A DNA stretch of 55,663 nt from Rhodobacterales bacterium. GTDB taxonomy: Bacteria; Pseudomonadota; Alphaproteobacteria; Rhodobacterales; Rhodobacteraceae. Both the position numbers and the translations under genes were made by a program. The stretch lies in NCBI GenBank assembly GCA_002748285.1, contig PDSA01000035.1:1-55663 (forward strand), written 5' to 3'. Of the stretch, positions 26,758-37,158 are shown piece after piece. The notes under the pieces are model-generated. The model did not search any database, was not told where the DNA came from, and saw only the letters and a list, made by a program, of their open reading frames with translations. Each line of letters starts with the position of its first letter. The stretch's first letter is position 1.

Positions 26758-27663
26758 ATGTCTATTGCATTCAAACAGCTCCGCTCGGTCGTGATCGGCG
26801 CGCTTGCTGCCGCTCTGGTGGCCGGTGGGGCCAGCGCCGAGGATAAAAAATTCAAGGCCGTCACCACCTTTACCGTAATCGCCGATATGGCCAAAAATGT
26901 CGCTGGCGATGCCGCCATCGTTGAAAGCATCACCAAAGCCGGGGCCGAAATCCACGGCTATCAGCCCACCCCGCGCGACATCATCCGCGCTCAGGACGCT
27001 GATCTGATCCTGTGGAACGGCCTGAACCTTGAGCTGTGGTTCGAACAGTTCTTCTCCAACCTGTCCGATGTCCCCAGCGTCACCCTGACCGATGGCATCG
27101 TGCCGATGGGCATCACCGAGGGTGAATATACCGGCAAGCCCAACCCTCATGCCTGGATGAGCCTGAGCGGTGCTTTGGTTTATGTCGACAATATCCGCGA
27201 TGCATTCGTGAAATATGACCCCGAAAATGCCGATATTTACCGTGCTAATGCCGAGAAATATAAAAAGGAAATCACCGATGCGATCGATCCGCTGAAGGCT
27301 GCGATCCAGCAGGTGCCCGCAGATCGGCGTTGGTTGGTGTCCTGTGAAGGTGCGTTCAGCTATCTGGTGCGCGACTTTGAAATGAAAGAGCTATATCTGT
27401 GGCCAATCAATGCCGATCAACAAGGTACGCCTCAGCAGGTTCGTAAAGTGATCGACGGTGTGCGCGCCAATAATATTCCATCAGTTTTCTGCGAAAGCAC
27501 CGTGTCTCAGGCACCAGCCGAGCAGGTCGCGCGTGAAACCGATGCCGAATATGGCGGCGTGCTGTATGTGGACAGCCTGACAGAAGCCGATGGCGCTGTG
27601 CCCACCTATATCGACCTGCTGCGTGTCACCAGCCAAACCATTGCACATGGTCTGAATAAATGA
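26758..27663 (+). CDS. sitA: manganese/iron ABC transporter substrate-binding protein (SitA-like)
   Basis: A 301-residue cluster A-I metal-binding lipoprotein-like protein. Residues 1-27 form a signal peptide ([16 protein letters not shown]). Then [27 protein letters not shown] with the first metal His, NPHAWMSL with the second, [32 protein letters not shown] and VLYVDSL. The Glu-containing [11 protein letters not shown] and the NADQQGTP block fit the SitA (Mn2+/Fe2+) group better than zinc ZnuA, and there is no His-rich loop. First gene of sitABCD; its stop overlaps sitB (ATGA). Confidence 0.88.
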   Translation: MSIAFKQLRSVVIGALAAALVAGGASAEDKKFKAVTTFTVIADMAKNVAGDAAIVESITKAGAEIHGYQPTPRDIIRAQDADLILWNGLNLELWFEQFFSNLSDVPSVTLTDGIVPMGITEGEYTGKPNPHAWMSLSGALVYVDNIRDAFVKYDPENADIYRANAEKYKKEITDAIDPLKAAIQQVPADRRWLVSCEGAFSYLVRDFEMKELYLWPINADQQGTPQQVRKVIDGVRANNIPSVFCESTVSQAPAEQVARETDAEYGGVLYVDSLTEADGAVPTYIDLLRVTSQTIAHGLNK

Positions 27664-28520
27664 CGCAAGGCACGGGAATAGCTGCCCGGGGCGTGACCGT
27701 TACCTATCGTAACGGTCACACCGCGTTGCGGGATGCAACATTCGAGATCCCCACCGGCACCATTGCGGCACTGGTTGGGGTGAACGGATCGGGGAAATCG
27801 ACTCTGTTCAAGGCGATCATGGGCTTTGTCAATGCCGCCAAGGGGCAGATCACTGTGTTGGACATGCCGGTCAAGGAAGCGCTGCGCAAGAATATCGTTG
27901 CCTATGTGCCGCAGGCCGAAGAAGTTGACTGGAGCTTTCCGGTTCTGGTCGAAGATGTGGTGATGATGGGCCGCTATGGCCATATGGGCTTTTTGCGCCA
28001 CCCTAGAGCGGTGGATCACGAGGCCGTCACCAGTGCTCTGGCTCGCGTCAATATGAGTGAGTTTCGTTACCGTCAGATCGGCGAACTGTCCGGCGGGCAG
28101 CGCAAGCGGGTGTTTCTGGCCCGTGCCCTGGCACAGGAAGGTAAGGTTATCTTGCTGGACGAGCCCTTTACCGGGGTGGATGTGAAAACCGAGGATGCAA
28201 TCATCAAGCTGTTGCGCGAAATGCGTGACGAGGGGCGGGTGATTTTGGTGTCGACCCACAATCTGGGCTCTGTTCCTGAGTTTTGCGACCGCACCGTGCT
28301 GATCAAGGGCACCGTGTTGGGGTATGGTCTGACTGAAGATATCTTTACCCGCGAGAACCTTGAACAAGCCTTTGGTGGTGTGCTGCGGCATTTCGTCCTG
28401 GAAGGCTCCGAGCTGCATGACGATGATGATGCCCGCAAGGTGCATGTTCTCAGTGATGATGAACGTCCATTTGTGATTTACGACGACGACAGCAACGGCA
28501 AGAAGGAGGGGCGACAATGA
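27660..28520 (+). CDS. sitB: manganese/iron ABC transporter ATP-binding protein (SitB-like)
   Basis: A 286-residue ABC ATPase: Walker [10 protein letters not shown] near 38-46, Q-loop [14 protein letters not shown], signature [15 protein letters not shown], Walker [14 protein letters not shown]-loop [10 protein letters not shown]. The [11 protein letters not shown] wording is typical of metal importers. A His/Asp-rich segment ([11 protein letters not shown]) near the C-terminus could touch metal. Overlaps sitA and sitC by four bases each. Confidence 0.9.
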   Translation: MTQGTGIAARGVTVTYRNGHTALRDATFEIPTGTIAALVGVNGSGKSTLFKAIMGFVNAAKGQITVLDMPVKEALRKNIVAYVPQAEEVDWSFPVLVEDVVMMGRYGHMGFLRHPRAVDHEAVTSALARVNMSEFRYRQIGELSGGQRKRVFLARALAQEGKVILLDEPFTGVDVKTEDAIIKLLREMRDEGRVILVSTHNLGSVPEFCDRTVLIKGTVLGYGLTEDIFTRENLEQAFGGVLRHFVLEGSELHDDDDARKVHVLSDDERPFVIYDDDSNGKKEGRQ

Positions 28521-29374
28521 TCGACACCCTGCTTCAGCCCTTTTTCTATGGCTATATGTTCAATGCTATGTGGGTCAGTTCTCTGGTGGGTGCGATCTGT
28601 GCGTTTTTGTCGGCTTATCTGATGCTCAAGGGGTGGTCGCTGATTGGCGACGCCCTTAGTCATTCGATCGTGCCGGGTGTGGCGGGGGCGTATATGCTGG
28701 GGCTGCCCTTTGCTTTGGGTGCCTTTGCCGCAGGCGGGCTGGCTGCCGGAGCGATGTTGTTTTTGAACGAACGCTCGGGTTTGAAAGAAGACACGATTAT
28801 CGGGCTGATCTTTACCTCGTTTTTCGGGTTGGGGCTATTCATGGTGTCGCTGTCTCCGACATCGGTCAGTGTGCAGACGATCACCATGGGCAACATTCTG
28901 GCGATTACTCCGTCGGATACGCTGCAACTGGCGATTATCGGCTTTGTCACTCTGGCGATTTTGCTGGTCAAATGGAAGGATCTGATGGTTACGTTTTTTG
29001 ATGAAAGCCACGCGCGCTCAATCGGGTTGAACCCGAATGTGCTGAAGGTGGTGTTTTTCACCTTGCTGTCGGCATCCTGCGTTGCGGCGCTGCAAACCGT
29101 GGGGGCGTTTTTGGTGATCGCCATGGTGGTGACGCCCGGCGCAACCGCCTATCTGCTGACCGACCGCTTCCCGCGGCTGTTGTTGCTGAGTGTGTCGATT
29201 GGGGCACTGACCAGCTTTGTCGGGGCGTATCTCAGCTTTTTCATTGATGGGGCAACCGGCGGTCTGATCGTTTCCTTCCAAACCCTGTTGTTTCTGGTGG
29301 CTTTCATATTCGCACCCAAACACGGTTATATGGCAGCCAGACGCCGCGCGGCCAAAGCATTGGAGGCAGAATAA
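28517..29374 (+). CDS. sitC: manganese/iron ABC transporter permease (SitC-like)
   Basis: A 285-residue ABC-3 family permease with about eight membrane segments: [52 protein letters not shown], then [15 protein letters not shown] [19 protein letters not shown]. Starts in an ATGA overlap with sitB and ends in TAATG overlap with sitD. Forms the membrane pore with sitD. Confidence 0.9.
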   Translation: MIDTLLQPFFYGYMFNAMWVSSLVGAICAFLSAYLMLKGWSLIGDALSHSIVPGVAGAYMLGLPFALGAFAAGGLAAGAMLFLNERSGLKEDTIIGLIFTSFFGLGLFMVSLSPTSVSVQTITMGNILAITPSDTLQLAIIGFVTLAILLVKWKDLMVTFFDESHARSIGLNPNVLKVVFFTLLSASCVAALQTVGAFLVIAMVVTPGATAYLLTDRFPRLLLLSVSIGALTSFVGAYLSFFIDGATGGLIVSFQTLLFLVAFIFAPKHGYMAARRRAAKALEAE

Positions 29375-30213
29375 TGGAAACCTTGCTACAACCGTTTCAG
29401 TTTGCTTTCATGAACAACGCCTTTGTGATGCTGGCCATCATCGCGGTGCCCACCAGCCTATTGTCCTGCTATATGGTGCTTAAGGGCTGGTCGTTGATGG
29501 GCGATGCCATCAGCCACGCGGTTTTGCCCGGGGTTGTGCTGGCCTATCTGCTGAACATTCCACTGATCATCGGAGCGTTTTGTGCTGGCATGTTCTGTGC
29601 GCTCTCCACCGGGTTTCTGTCGCATAACAGCCGGATCAAGCAAGATACGGTGATGGGGATTGTGTTTTCCGGGATGTTTGGTTTTGGCATTGTATTATAC
29701 ACCAAAATCACCAGCGATGTGCATCTGGATCATATCCTGTTTGGCAATATGCTGGGTGTGGGCAGCCATGATCTGTGGACTTCGGGGCTGATTTCGGGCT
29801 TTGTCGGGTTGGCGATCATCCTGAAACGCCGGGATCTGCTGCTGCATTCCTTTGACGGGATACAGGCGCGCGCGGTGGGGCTACCGGTAGGGCTGCTGCA
29901 TTATGGGCTGTTGACAATGATCTCGCTGACCATTGTTGCCACCTTGTCCGCAGTGGGCATTATCCTGTCCATCGGACTACTGATTGCGCCTGGGGCGATT
30001 GCCTTTTTGCTGACCAAGCGGTTTGAGTATATGTTGCTGATCGCGGTTGCCGTCACAATGGTTTCAGGGTTCGTTGGGGTTTATATAAGCTTTTTCATCG
30101 ACAGTGCGCCGGCTCCGACGATCATTCTGATCCTGTCGGTGATCTTTATCGTGGTGTTTGTGCGCTCGGGCATTTTGGTGCGGCGTCATCAAGAGAGTGC
30201 GCGCCAGATATAG
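29374..30213 (+). CDS. sitD: manganese/iron ABC transporter permease (SitD-like)
   Basis: A 279-residue second ABC-3 permease: NNAFVMLAIIAVPTSLLSCYMVLKGWSLMGDAISHAVLPGVVLAYLL, then SIGLLIAPGAIAFLLTKRFEYMLLIAVAV. Paralogous to sitC (shared LKGWSLMGDAxSHxVxPG). Last gene of the importer operon, followed by a long perfect hairpin. Confidence 0.9.
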   Translation: METLLQPFQFAFMNNAFVMLAIIAVPTSLLSCYMVLKGWSLMGDAISHAVLPGVVLAYLLNIPLIIGAFCAGMFCALSTGFLSHNSRIKQDTVMGIVFSGMFGFGIVLYTKITSDVHLDHILFGNMLGVGSHDLWTSGLISGFVGLAIILKRRDLLLHSFDGIQARAVGLPVGLLHYGLLTMISLTIVATLSAVGIILSIGLLIAPGAIAFLLTKRFEYMLLIAVAVTMVSGFVGVYISFFIDSAPAPTIILILSVIFIVVFVRSGILVRRHQESARQI

Positions 30214-30271
30214 GGTCTTGGGGAAAGAAAGCCCCAATCATCCACGTTACCTCTGGATCACTTGCAATCCA

Positions 30272-30305
30272 GTTCGCGCCCGCCTTACTCAGGGCGGGCG
30301 CGAAC
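30272..30305. terminator. 13-bp perfect GC-rich hairpin after sitD
   Basis: GTTCGCGCCCGCC and GGCGGGCGCGAAC, 8-base loop, 59 bases after the sitD stop and before phoR. No T tract follows, so it may act as a REP-like transcript stabiliser or a rho-assisted terminator. Confidence 0.5.
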
Positions 30306-30387
30306 CTACCGTTTCGATGGGCAGCAACCACATTTTCATAACTCCCCCGATCTTGAACTCTGACAGGTGATATGCCAGATCAAAGCG

Positions 30388-31488
30388 ATGGATGAACAAG
30401 CTGCACAGATGAATATCCAGCATCTCGCCCCGGTGCTGAACGGGATGACGGTGGCCATCTATTTGCTCAACCGCAAACGCAAAGTGCTGTTTGCCAACCA
30501 CGCCGCCGAGGCGCTGTTTGGCAAGGCCGCGCCGGGCATGGATTTCGTGCAGATCATCCGTCACCCCGATTGCCTGTCGGCGCTTGACAAAGTTCTGGGC
30601 CGCACCGCTCAGGCCGAGGCCACGTTTGAGCTGCTCCAACCCGTGCGCACCAGCTATCACGTCACCGCCAGCGCTCTGAATCCGGGGGATAAATCCCACG
30701 ATATCCCCCGCGCCATTGTCAGCCTTGAGAATGTTTCGCATATCCGCGAGGCCGAACAAATGCGCAGCGAATTCGTCGCCAATGTCAGCCACGAACTGCG
30801 CTCGCCCCTGACGGCGCTGACCGGATTCATCGAAACCCTGCAAACCGCCGCCAAAGACGATGCCGCCGCCCGCGAGCGGTTTCTGGACATCATGTCGCGC
30901 GAGGCCAACCGCATGGATCGGCTGATTGGAGATTTGCTGTCTCTGTCCAGCGTCGAAGCCCGCAAACATATCCGTCCGCAAAATCAGGTCCGGCTGGGGC
31001 GGATTGTGGAACGCGCCATGGCGATTCTGGCCGGACCCTCGGGCAAAACCGAAGGTTTGATGACTCTGCACCAGCCCTCCGATCTGAATGATCTGGTCTA
31101 TGGTGATGAGGATCAGCTGTTGCAGGTGGTCCTGAACCTGTTGGAGAACGCCCTGAAATATGGCAGCTCGGAACGCGGCGTGGATATTGGCCTGAGCAAC
31201 CCGGATCATGCGGTGGGCATTGATGGCGCCCCCGTGGCGCTGACGGTCACCGATTACGGTGAGGGCATCGCGCCGGAACATCTGTCGCGCCTGACGGAGC
31301 GCTTTTACCGGGTGGATAACAGCCGTTCGCGGCAAAAGGGCGGCACCGGGCTGGGGATGGCGATTGTCAAACACATCCTGACCCGCCACCACGGGCAGCT
31401 GAAAATCGACAGCACAGTGGGTAAGGGAAGTCGCTTTACCGTCTTGCTGCCTCTGGTTGATTTGCCGATTTCCGATCAACCGTCATAA
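30388..31488 (+). CDS. phoR: phosphate regulon sensor histidine kinase PhoR
   Basis: About 366 residues. A PAS-like domain (VAIYLLNRKRKVLFANHAAEALFG) is followed by HisKA with SEFVANVSHELRSPLTALTGFIETL (His at residue 135 from this start) and HATPase_c: VLNLLENALKYGS (N box), VTDYGEGIAPEHL (G1), GGTGLGMAIVKHIL (G2). No membrane segment precedes the PAS domain, as in other alphaproteobacterial short PhoR forms. The start is uncertain: GTG at 30367, ATG at 30388 or ATG at 30409. Upstream of pstSCAB-phoU-phoB. Confidence 0.85.
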   Translation: MDEQAAQMNIQHLAPVLNGMTVAIYLLNRKRKVLFANHAAEALFGKAAPGMDFVQIIRHPDCLSALDKVLGRTAQAEATFELLQPVRTSYHVTASALNPGDKSHDIPRAIVSLENVSHIREAEQMRSEFVANVSHELRSPLTALTGFIETLQTAAKDDAAARERFLDIMSREANRMDRLIGDLLSLSSVEARKHIRPQNQVRLGRIVERAMAILAGPSGKTEGLMTLHQPSDLNDLVYGDEDQLLQVVLNLLENALKYGSSERGVDIGLSNPDHAVGIDGAPVALTVTDYGEGIAPEHLSRLTERFYRVDNSRSRQKGGTGLGMAIVKHILTRHHGQLKIDSTVGKGSRFTVLLPLVDLPISDQPS

Positions 31489-31511
31489 AACTGTAATATA
31501 ACTGTCATAGA
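31479..31511 (+). promoter_or_regulatory. Pho box (three 11-bp repeats) for pstS operon
   Basis: CGTCATAAAAC, TGTAATATAAC and TGTCATAGAGC lie in tandem, each fitting the PhoB-binding 11-mer (TGTCATxxAxC). The first overlaps the phoR stop codon. It is 86-118 bases upstream of pstS, so pstSCAB-phoU-phoB is PhoB-activated independently of phoR transcription. Confidence 0.8.
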
Positions 31512-31596
31512 GCAGACACGCCCGGCCCTTAAACGCCATGGCAACGGTCCGCTGTGGGCTGTTTTTCATGTCCATCTCTATGCAAGGATTTCAGCT

Positions 31597-32643
31597 ATGT
31601 CGAATATCAAAACCTCTGTCAGCGCCACGCTGGTTGCCGCGGGTCTGATGGCTGCTTTTGCCGGGTCTGCCCGGGCGGATGATCAGATCCAGATCGTCGG
31701 CTCGTCTACCGTTTTCCCCTTTGCCACCACGGTTGCCGAACGCTTTGGCAAATCCTCGGGCTTCAAGACCCCGGTGGTTGAAAGCACCGGCTCGGGTGGC
31801 GGGCTCAAGCTGTTTTGTGCCGGCGTTGCGCTGGATACCCCGGATATCACCAATGCCTCGCGGCGGATCAAATCCAGCGAAGTTGAAAAATGCGCCGCCA
31901 ATGGGGTGAAGGATATTGTTGAGGTCAAGGTCGGCTATGACGGGATTGTCATGGCCAATTCGCGCGAGAACGCCCGGATATCGCTGAGCCTGCGAGACGT
32001 TTTCCTGGCGCTGGCCAAAGATGTGCCAAACGGGCAGGGCGCATTGCAGCCTAACCCCTATAAAACATGGCATGACGTCAACCCGGCGCTGCCGGATGTC
32101 AAGATCGAAGTCATGGGCCCGCCGCCCACCTCCGGCACCCGCGATGCGTTTGTTGAGCTGGCCATGGAGGGCGGTTGCAAGACCTTTGACTGGGTCAAGG
32201 CGATGAAAAAGCAGGACAAAAAGGCGTATAAAGCGCTGTGCCACACAATCCGCGAGGACGGTGCCTTTATCGAAGCCGGTGAGAATGACAACCTGATCGT
32301 GCAAAAACTTCAGGCCAATCCCAGCGCGCTGGGCATCTTTGGCTTCAGCTTTCTGGACCAGAATGACGATGTGTTGCAGGGCAGCCTGGTGAACGGAGTC
32401 GCACCCGAATTTGAGCTGATCGCCGATGGCAGCTATCCGGTCTCGCGTTCGCTGTTTTTCTACGTCAAGGCCGCGCATGTCGGCAAAGTCGATGGTCTGG
32501 CCGAGTTTCTGGCCGAGTTTACCAGCGAACAAGCCTCTGGCCCGGATGGCTATCTGGCCGATAAAGGTCTGATCCCGATGCCCGATGAAGAGCGTGCCGA
32601 ATGGGCGGACAAGGCCAAAAACCTGACCAATCTGGAAATGTAA
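31597..32643 (+). CDS. pstS: phosphate ABC transporter substrate-binding protein PstS
   Basis: A 348-residue periplasmic phosphate-binding protein: signal peptide 1-27 (ATLVAAGLMAAFAGSARAD), IQIVGSSTVFPFATTVAE, STGSGGGLKLFCAG (phosphate-contacting Ser/Gly loop), and PPTSGTRDAFVELAM. AAGGA eight bases before the ATG. First gene behind the Pho box. Confidence 0.95.
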   Translation: MSNIKTSVSATLVAAGLMAAFAGSARADDQIQIVGSSTVFPFATTVAERFGKSSGFKTPVVESTGSGGGLKLFCAGVALDTPDITNASRRIKSSEVEKCAANGVKDIVEVKVGYDGIVMANSRENARISLSLRDVFLALAKDVPNGQGALQPNPYKTWHDVNPALPDVKIEVMGPPPTSGTRDAFVELAMEGGCKTFDWVKAMKKQDKKAYKALCHTIREDGAFIEAGENDNLIVQKLQANPSALGIFGFSFLDQNDDVLQGSLVNGVAPEFELIADGSYPVSRSLFFYVKAAHVGKVDGLAEFLAEFTSEQASGPDGYLADKGLIPMPDEERAEWADKAKNLTNLEM

Positions 32644-32722
32644 CCCCAGCCCGGCGGGCAGCCCATAGGCTGGCCCGCCGGTGCCTGTGTTCATACCCAA
32701 ACCTACAAGAGAAAGCCGTCAA

Positions 32723-33682
32723 ATGGGTGATCAGTCCTCCGCCCCGTTCGTTTCTGCCAACCGCGCCCGCCGTCGTTTGGGCGAGTTGGTGGTTTATGCC
32801 CTGTTGATTCTGTCCTCGCTGACCGCGGTTGCGGTGACGGCGGGGATCGTGTTTTCGTTGGCATTCGAAGCCTTCCATTTTTTCCAGCTGATTTCGTGGC
32901 AGGATTTCCTGTTCGGCAGCAAATGGAGCCCGCAAACCGCGATCCGCGCCGATCAGGTGGGATCGGAAGGCAGTTTCGGTGTTTTGCCGCTGCTGGTGGG
33001 CACCATGCTGATTTCAACCATCGCCATGGTCATTGCCACGCCGCTGGGGCTGGCCTCGGCGATTTATCTGGCCGAATATGCCAGCCCGCGCAGCCGGGGG
33101 CTGATCAAACCGGTGCTGGAGATTTTGGCCGGCATTCCCACCGTGGTTTATGGTTTTTTCGCTGCTTTGATGATCGCGCCGTTTATCCGCATGACAGGTT
33201 CCTCCGTCGGGCTTGAGATCGCCTCGGAAAGTGCGCTGGCCGCCGGGATTGCCATGGCGATCATGATCGTGCCGCTGATTTCGTCGCTGTCTGATGACGT
33301 GATCAACGCGGTGCCGCAGGCGTTGCGGGATGCGTCTTATGGGCTGGGGGCAACCCAAGCCGAGACCATCCGCAAAGTGGTGTTGCCCGCAGCGTTGCCA
33401 GGCGTATCGGGTGGGCTGCTGCTGGCTGCTTCGACCGTGATTGGCGAAACCATGATCGTGGTGATGGCGGCGGGTATGGCGGCGAATTTGTCGCTCAACC
33501 CGCTGGATGCGGTCACCACGGTGACGGTGCAGATCGTATCACTGCTGACCGGAGATCAGGAGTTTGATTCCGCCAAAACCCTGTCCGCCTTTGCGCTGGG
33601 GATCCTGCTGTTTGTTATCACCCTGATCCTGAACATCATCGCCCAGAAAATCGTCAAACATTTCCGAGAGCAATATGACTAA
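32723..33682 (+). CDS. pstC: phosphate ABC transporter permease PstC
   Basis: A 319-residue permease with six predicted membrane segments; ABC-transporter permease core with AVPQALRDASYGLGATQAETIRKVVLPAALPGVSGG (EAA loop) and the C-terminal YREQYD-like HFREQYD. Start at ATG 32723 (MGDQSS) rather than 32681. Many alphaproteobacterial PstC proteins carry about 150 additional N-terminal residues; this one has E. coli-like length. That could be natural or reflect lost sequence between pstS and here. Confidence 0.9.
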   Translation: MGDQSSAPFVSANRARRRLGELVVYALLILSSLTAVAVTAGIVFSLAFEAFHFFQLISWQDFLFGSKWSPQTAIRADQVGSEGSFGVLPLLVGTMLISTIAMVIATPLGLASAIYLAEYASPRSRGLIKPVLEILAGIPTVVYGFFAALMIAPFIRMTGSSVGLEIASESALAAGIAMAIMIVPLISSLSDDVINAVPQALRDASYGLGATQAETIRKVVLPAALPGVSGGLLLAASTVIGETMIVVMAAGMAANLSLNPLDAVTTVTVQIVSLLTGDQEFDSAKTLSAFALGILLFVITLILNIIAQKIVKHFREQYD

Positions 33683-34934
33683 TCCACTCACAGAACGCAC
33701 CGCCGCGCTGCGCCGCCGCCATGCCGCCGAAGCCCGGTTCAAATATTCCGGCCTGCTGGCCATCATGATCGCCGTTGGCTTTCTGATCGTGATGGTGGGC
33801 TCGATCGCCTGGATCGGGGCGGGGGCATTCAAACAGACTCAGGTTCAGCTGAGCGTCTATCTCGACCCCGCCGAAATTGACGCCAACGCGCTGGAACAGG
33901 CCAATTACGGCAAGCTGATCAAATCCGCCCTGCGCAGCCGCTTTGCTGATGTCAAAAAGCGCAAGCATAAGAAAAAGCTCTATAATCTGGTCAGCTATGA
34001 CGCCGATTATGCCCTGAAGCGCAAAGTCAGCGAAAACCCCGGCCTGATCGGGCAGAGCGTTACGATGTGGTTTGTGGCCTCCGATGATCTGGATATGCTG
34101 ATCAAGGGCAATCTGGGCGCACCGGGTTCTGCCACCCAGCAGCGCTTTGATGCGATGCAGCTGGGGTGGGTCAAGGCTTTGCAACAGGATGGGGCGATCC
34201 GAACTGTGTTCAACCGCAGCTTTTTCACCTCAGGCGATTCTCGTGAACCCGAGCTGGCGGGCATTCTGGGGGCACTGACGGGCACCGCGCTGACTCTGCT
34301 GGTGTGCTTCGTGCTGTCCTTTCCCATCGGCATTTTGGCGGCGATCTACCTTGAGGAATTTGCCAAAAACAACCGCTGGAATGATCTGATCGAGGTCAAT
34401 ATCAACAATCTGGCCGCGGTGCCGTCCATCGTGTTTGGCCTATTGGGGTTGGCGGTGTTTCTGAATGTGTTTGACATGCCGCGCTCCTCGCCGCTGGTTG
34501 GGGGGCTGGTGTTGGCGCTGATGACACTGCCCACCATGATCATCGCTGCGCGGGCGGCGTTGCGGGCGGTGCCGCCTTCGATCCGCGAGGCCGCGCTGGG
34601 CATCGGCGCGACCCGGATCCAGATGGTGTTCCATCACGTTGCGCCGCTGGCACTGCCGGGGATGTTGACCGGAGCCATCGTTGGCATGGCCCGGGCGCTG
34701 GGCGAAACCGCGCCGCTGCTGATGATCGGCATGGTGGCGTTTATCGTTGATATTCCCAATTCGGTTCTGAAACCGGCCACAGTGCTGCCGGTGCAGATTT
34801 TTCTATGGGCCGACAGCCCCGAGCGTGCGTTTCTGGAAAAAACTTCGGCTGCGATCATCGTTCTGATCACTTTCCTGATCGTGATGAATCTGGCCGCAAT
34901 CCTGCTGCGCAACAAATATTCTCAAAGGTTCTGA
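33675..34934 (+). CDS. pstA: phosphate ABC transporter permease PstA
   Basis: A 419-residue PstA of the long alphaproteobacterial type. After a first membrane helix ([21 protein letters not shown]) comes a ~150-residue periplasmic insert, then five helices with [25 protein letters not shown] and the EAA loop [36 protein letters not shown]. Overlaps pstC by eight bases. Confidence 0.92.
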   Translation: MTNPLTERTAALRRRHAAEARFKYSGLLAIMIAVGFLIVMVGSIAWIGAGAFKQTQVQLSVYLDPAEIDANALEQANYGKLIKSALRSRFADVKKRKHKKKLYNLVSYDADYALKRKVSENPGLIGQSVTMWFVASDDLDMLIKGNLGAPGSATQQRFDAMQLGWVKALQQDGAIRTVFNRSFFTSGDSREPELAGILGALTGTALTLLVCFVLSFPIGILAAIYLEEFAKNNRWNDLIEVNINNLAAVPSIVFGLLGLAVFLNVFDMPRSSPLVGGLVLALMTLPTMIIAARAALRAVPPSIREAALGIGATRIQMVFHHVAPLALPGMLTGAIVGMARALGETAPLLMIGMVAFIVDIPNSVLKPATVLPVQIFLWADSPERAFLEKTSAAIIVLITFLIVMNLAAILLRNKYSQRF

Positions 34935-34938
34935 TGTG

Positions 34939-35718
34939 ATGAGCACACAACATACTTCCAACAAAATTCAGGTCTCGGCCAAAGACGTCAATGTGTTTTA
35001 CGGCGAAAAACAGGCGCTGTATGACATCAATCTGGACATCCGGCGCAATAAGGTGACATCGTTCATCGGGCCTTCGGGCTGCGGCAAAACCACCTTTTTG
35101 AAATGTATCAACCGGATGAATGATCTGGTGGATATTTGCCGGGTGCAGGGGCAAATCACCATTGATGATCAGGATATTTACGCCAAAGAGGTCGATGTGG
35201 TCGCCCTGCGGGCCTATGTCGGCATGGTGTTTCAAAAGCCCAACCCGTTTCCCAAATCCATCTTTGAAAATGTGGCCTATGGGATGCGGATTCACAATAT
35301 GGTCAGCTCCAAATCCGAGCTGGCGGACCGGGTCGAAGACAGCCTGAAACGCGCCGCCCTGTGGGACGAGGTCAAGGATCGGCTGGATCAGCCCGGCACT
35401 GGTTTGTCGGGGGGGCAGCAGCAGCGGTTGTGCATTGCCCGCACCATTGCGGTGCAGCCCAAAGTGATCCTGATGGACGAGCCCGCCTCGGCGCTTGACC
35501 CGATTGCCACCGCCAAAATCGAAGAGCTGATTTTTGAGCTGAAGCAGAATTTCACCATCATCATCGTCACCCACTCCATGCAACAGGCAGCGCGGGTTTC
35601 GCAGCACACGGCATTCTTTCATTTGGGGGAACTGGTTGAATTTGGTAAAACCACAGATATCTTCACCAACCCGGTCGATGAGCGCACGCAGAATTATATC
35701 ACCGGTCGTATCGGATAA
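34939..35718 (+). CDS. pstB: phosphate ABC transporter ATP-binding protein PstB
   Basis: About 259 residues: Walker [39 protein letters not shown], signature [16 protein letters not shown], Walker [16 protein letters not shown], and the ending [18 protein letters not shown], all specific for PstB. ATG at 34939 preferred to a GTG three bases earlier. Confidence 0.96.
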   Translation: MSTQHTSNKIQVSAKDVNVFYGEKQALYDINLDIRRNKVTSFIGPSGCGKTTFLKCINRMNDLVDICRVQGQITIDDQDIYAKEVDVVALRAYVGMVFQKPNPFPKSIFENVAYGMRIHNMVSSKSELADRVEDSLKRAALWDEVKDRLDQPGTGLSGGQQQRLCIARTIAVQPKVILMDEPASALDPIATAKIEELIFELKQNFTIIIVTHSMQQAARVSQHTAFFHLGELVEFGKTTDIFTNPVDERTQNYITGRIG

Positions 35719-35730
35719 GGGGGCCACATT

Positions 35731-36453
35731 ATGGCACACACGCATATTGTTCACGCTTTTGACAAAGACCTTGAGAAAATCCAGGGCTTGCTGCTGGAAA
35801 TGGGCGGGCTGGTGGAAAACCAGATCGTCGATGCCATGACAGCCCTGACCCAGCGCGATGCCGAGCTGGGCCAGCAGGTGCTTGATAAAGACAAGCGCAT
35901 TGATCAGCTGGAACATAAGATCAGCGAAAAAACCATCCGCCTGCTGGCGCTGCGTCAGCCCATGGCCGATGATCTGCGCATGGTTGTGGCGATCATGAAG
36001 GTCTCGGCCAGTCTGGAGCGGATCGGCGATTATGCCAAAAACATCGCCAAACGGCTGACGGTTCTGATGCAGACTCCGCCGGTTGGCTCGTCCGAAAAGA
36101 CTCTGAAACGGATGGGCGAAATGGTGCAGCTGATGGTCTGTGACGTGCTGAATGCGTTTCTGAAACGCGATGTCGAGCTGGCCGCTGATGTGCGCCGCCG
36201 GGATAGGGATGTTGATCTGATGAACAACACCATGTTCCGCGAGCTGCTGACCTATATGATGGAGGATCCCCGCAGCATCACCGCCTGTATGCATCTGCTG
36301 TTCATCGCTAAAAACATCGAACGCGCCGGCGATCACACCGCCGGGATTGCCGATCAGGTGCATTATCTGGTCCATGGCACCCTGCCCGACGAAAAACGCA
36401 GCAAGGGCGATGTGACCAGTACCATGGAAGTGCCGCCGATCGAGGGCAGCTAA
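35731..36453 (+). CDS. phoU: phosphate signalling complex protein PhoU
   Basis: A 240-residue two-bundle PhoU: LLLEMGGLVENQIVDAMTAL and RIDQLEHKISEKTIRLLALRQPMADDLRMVVAIMKVSASLERIGDYAKNIAKR with the metal-binding E-x-x-x-D pattern, repeated in the second half as HLLFIAKNIERAGDHTAGIAD. Links the transporter to PhoR. Only 12 bases from pstB. Confidence 0.95.
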   Translation: MAHTHIVHAFDKDLEKIQGLLLEMGGLVENQIVDAMTALTQRDAELGQQVLDKDKRIDQLEHKISEKTIRLLALRQPMADDLRMVVAIMKVSASLERIGDYAKNIAKRLTVLMQTPPVGSSEKTLKRMGEMVQLMVCDVLNAFLKRDVELAADVRRRDRDVDLMNNTMFRELLTYMMEDPRSITACMHLLFIAKNIERAGDHTAGIADQVHYLVHGTLPDEKRSKGDVTSTMEVPPIEGS

Positions 36454-36456
36454 CCC

Positions 36457-37158
36457 ATGCCCGGCGCGCAGGACACTCCGCAGATTTTGGTGATCGAGGA
36501 TGAGCCCTCTCAGATGGAGATCATCCGCTACAATCTGCAAAGCAGCGGCTTTCAGGTGTTGTCGGCCGAAGATGGCGAAACCGGGTTGTTGCTGGCGGAT
36601 GAAAGCCTGCCGGATCTGATCATTCTGGATTGGATGCTGCCCCGTGTTTCGGGGATCGAGATTTGCCGCCGGCTGAAGCGTCAGAAAAACACCCAGCATA
36701 TCCCGATCATCATGCTCACCGCCCGCGGCGATGAAAGTGATCTGGTGCGCGGGCTGGACACCGGGGCTGATGATTACATGGTCAAGCCCTATTCGGTGAA
36801 AGAGCTGATCGCCCGGGTACGGGCCACTCTGCGCCGTATTCGCGGGGCGGGGGTTGGGCAGGTACTCAGCTATGGCGATCTGGTGCTGGACCCGGTGCAG
36901 CACAAAGTCACCCGGGCGGGCAAGACGATCAAGCTGGGTCCGACCGAGTTCCGGCTGCTGTCCACATTCATGGAAAATCCCGGGCGGGTATGGAGCCGTG
37001 AAAACCTGCTGGATCGGGTGTGGGGGCAGGATATCCATGTCGAGCATCGCACGGTGGATGTGCATATTGGCCGACTGCGCAAGGCGCTCAGGCAAAAGGG
37101 TGCGGATGACCCGATCCGCACGGTGCGCAGCGCTGGTTATTCGCTGGATGCCGAATAG
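36457..37158 (+). CDS. phoB: phosphate regulon response regulator PhoB
   Basis: A 233-residue OmpR-type regulator: receiver with E14-D15 in LVIEDEPSQ, phospho-acceptor D58 in LIILDWMLP, T in MLTARGDE and K in DYMVKPYS; winged-helix effector GPTEFRLLSTFMENPGRVWSRENLLDRVWG and VDVHIGRLRKALRQKG. Binds the Pho box seen upstream of pstS. Three bases after phoU. Confidence 0.95.
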   Translation: MPGAQDTPQILVIEDEPSQMEIIRYNLQSSGFQVLSAEDGETGLLLADESLPDLIILDWMLPRVSGIEICRRLKRQKNTQHIPIIMLTARGDESDLVRGLDTGADDYMVKPYSVKELIARVRATLRRIRGAGVGQVLSYGDLVLDPVQHKVTRAGKTIKLGPTEFRLLSTFMENPGRVWSRENLLDRVWGQDIHVEHRTVDVHIGRLRKALRQKGADDPIRTVRSAGYSLDAE

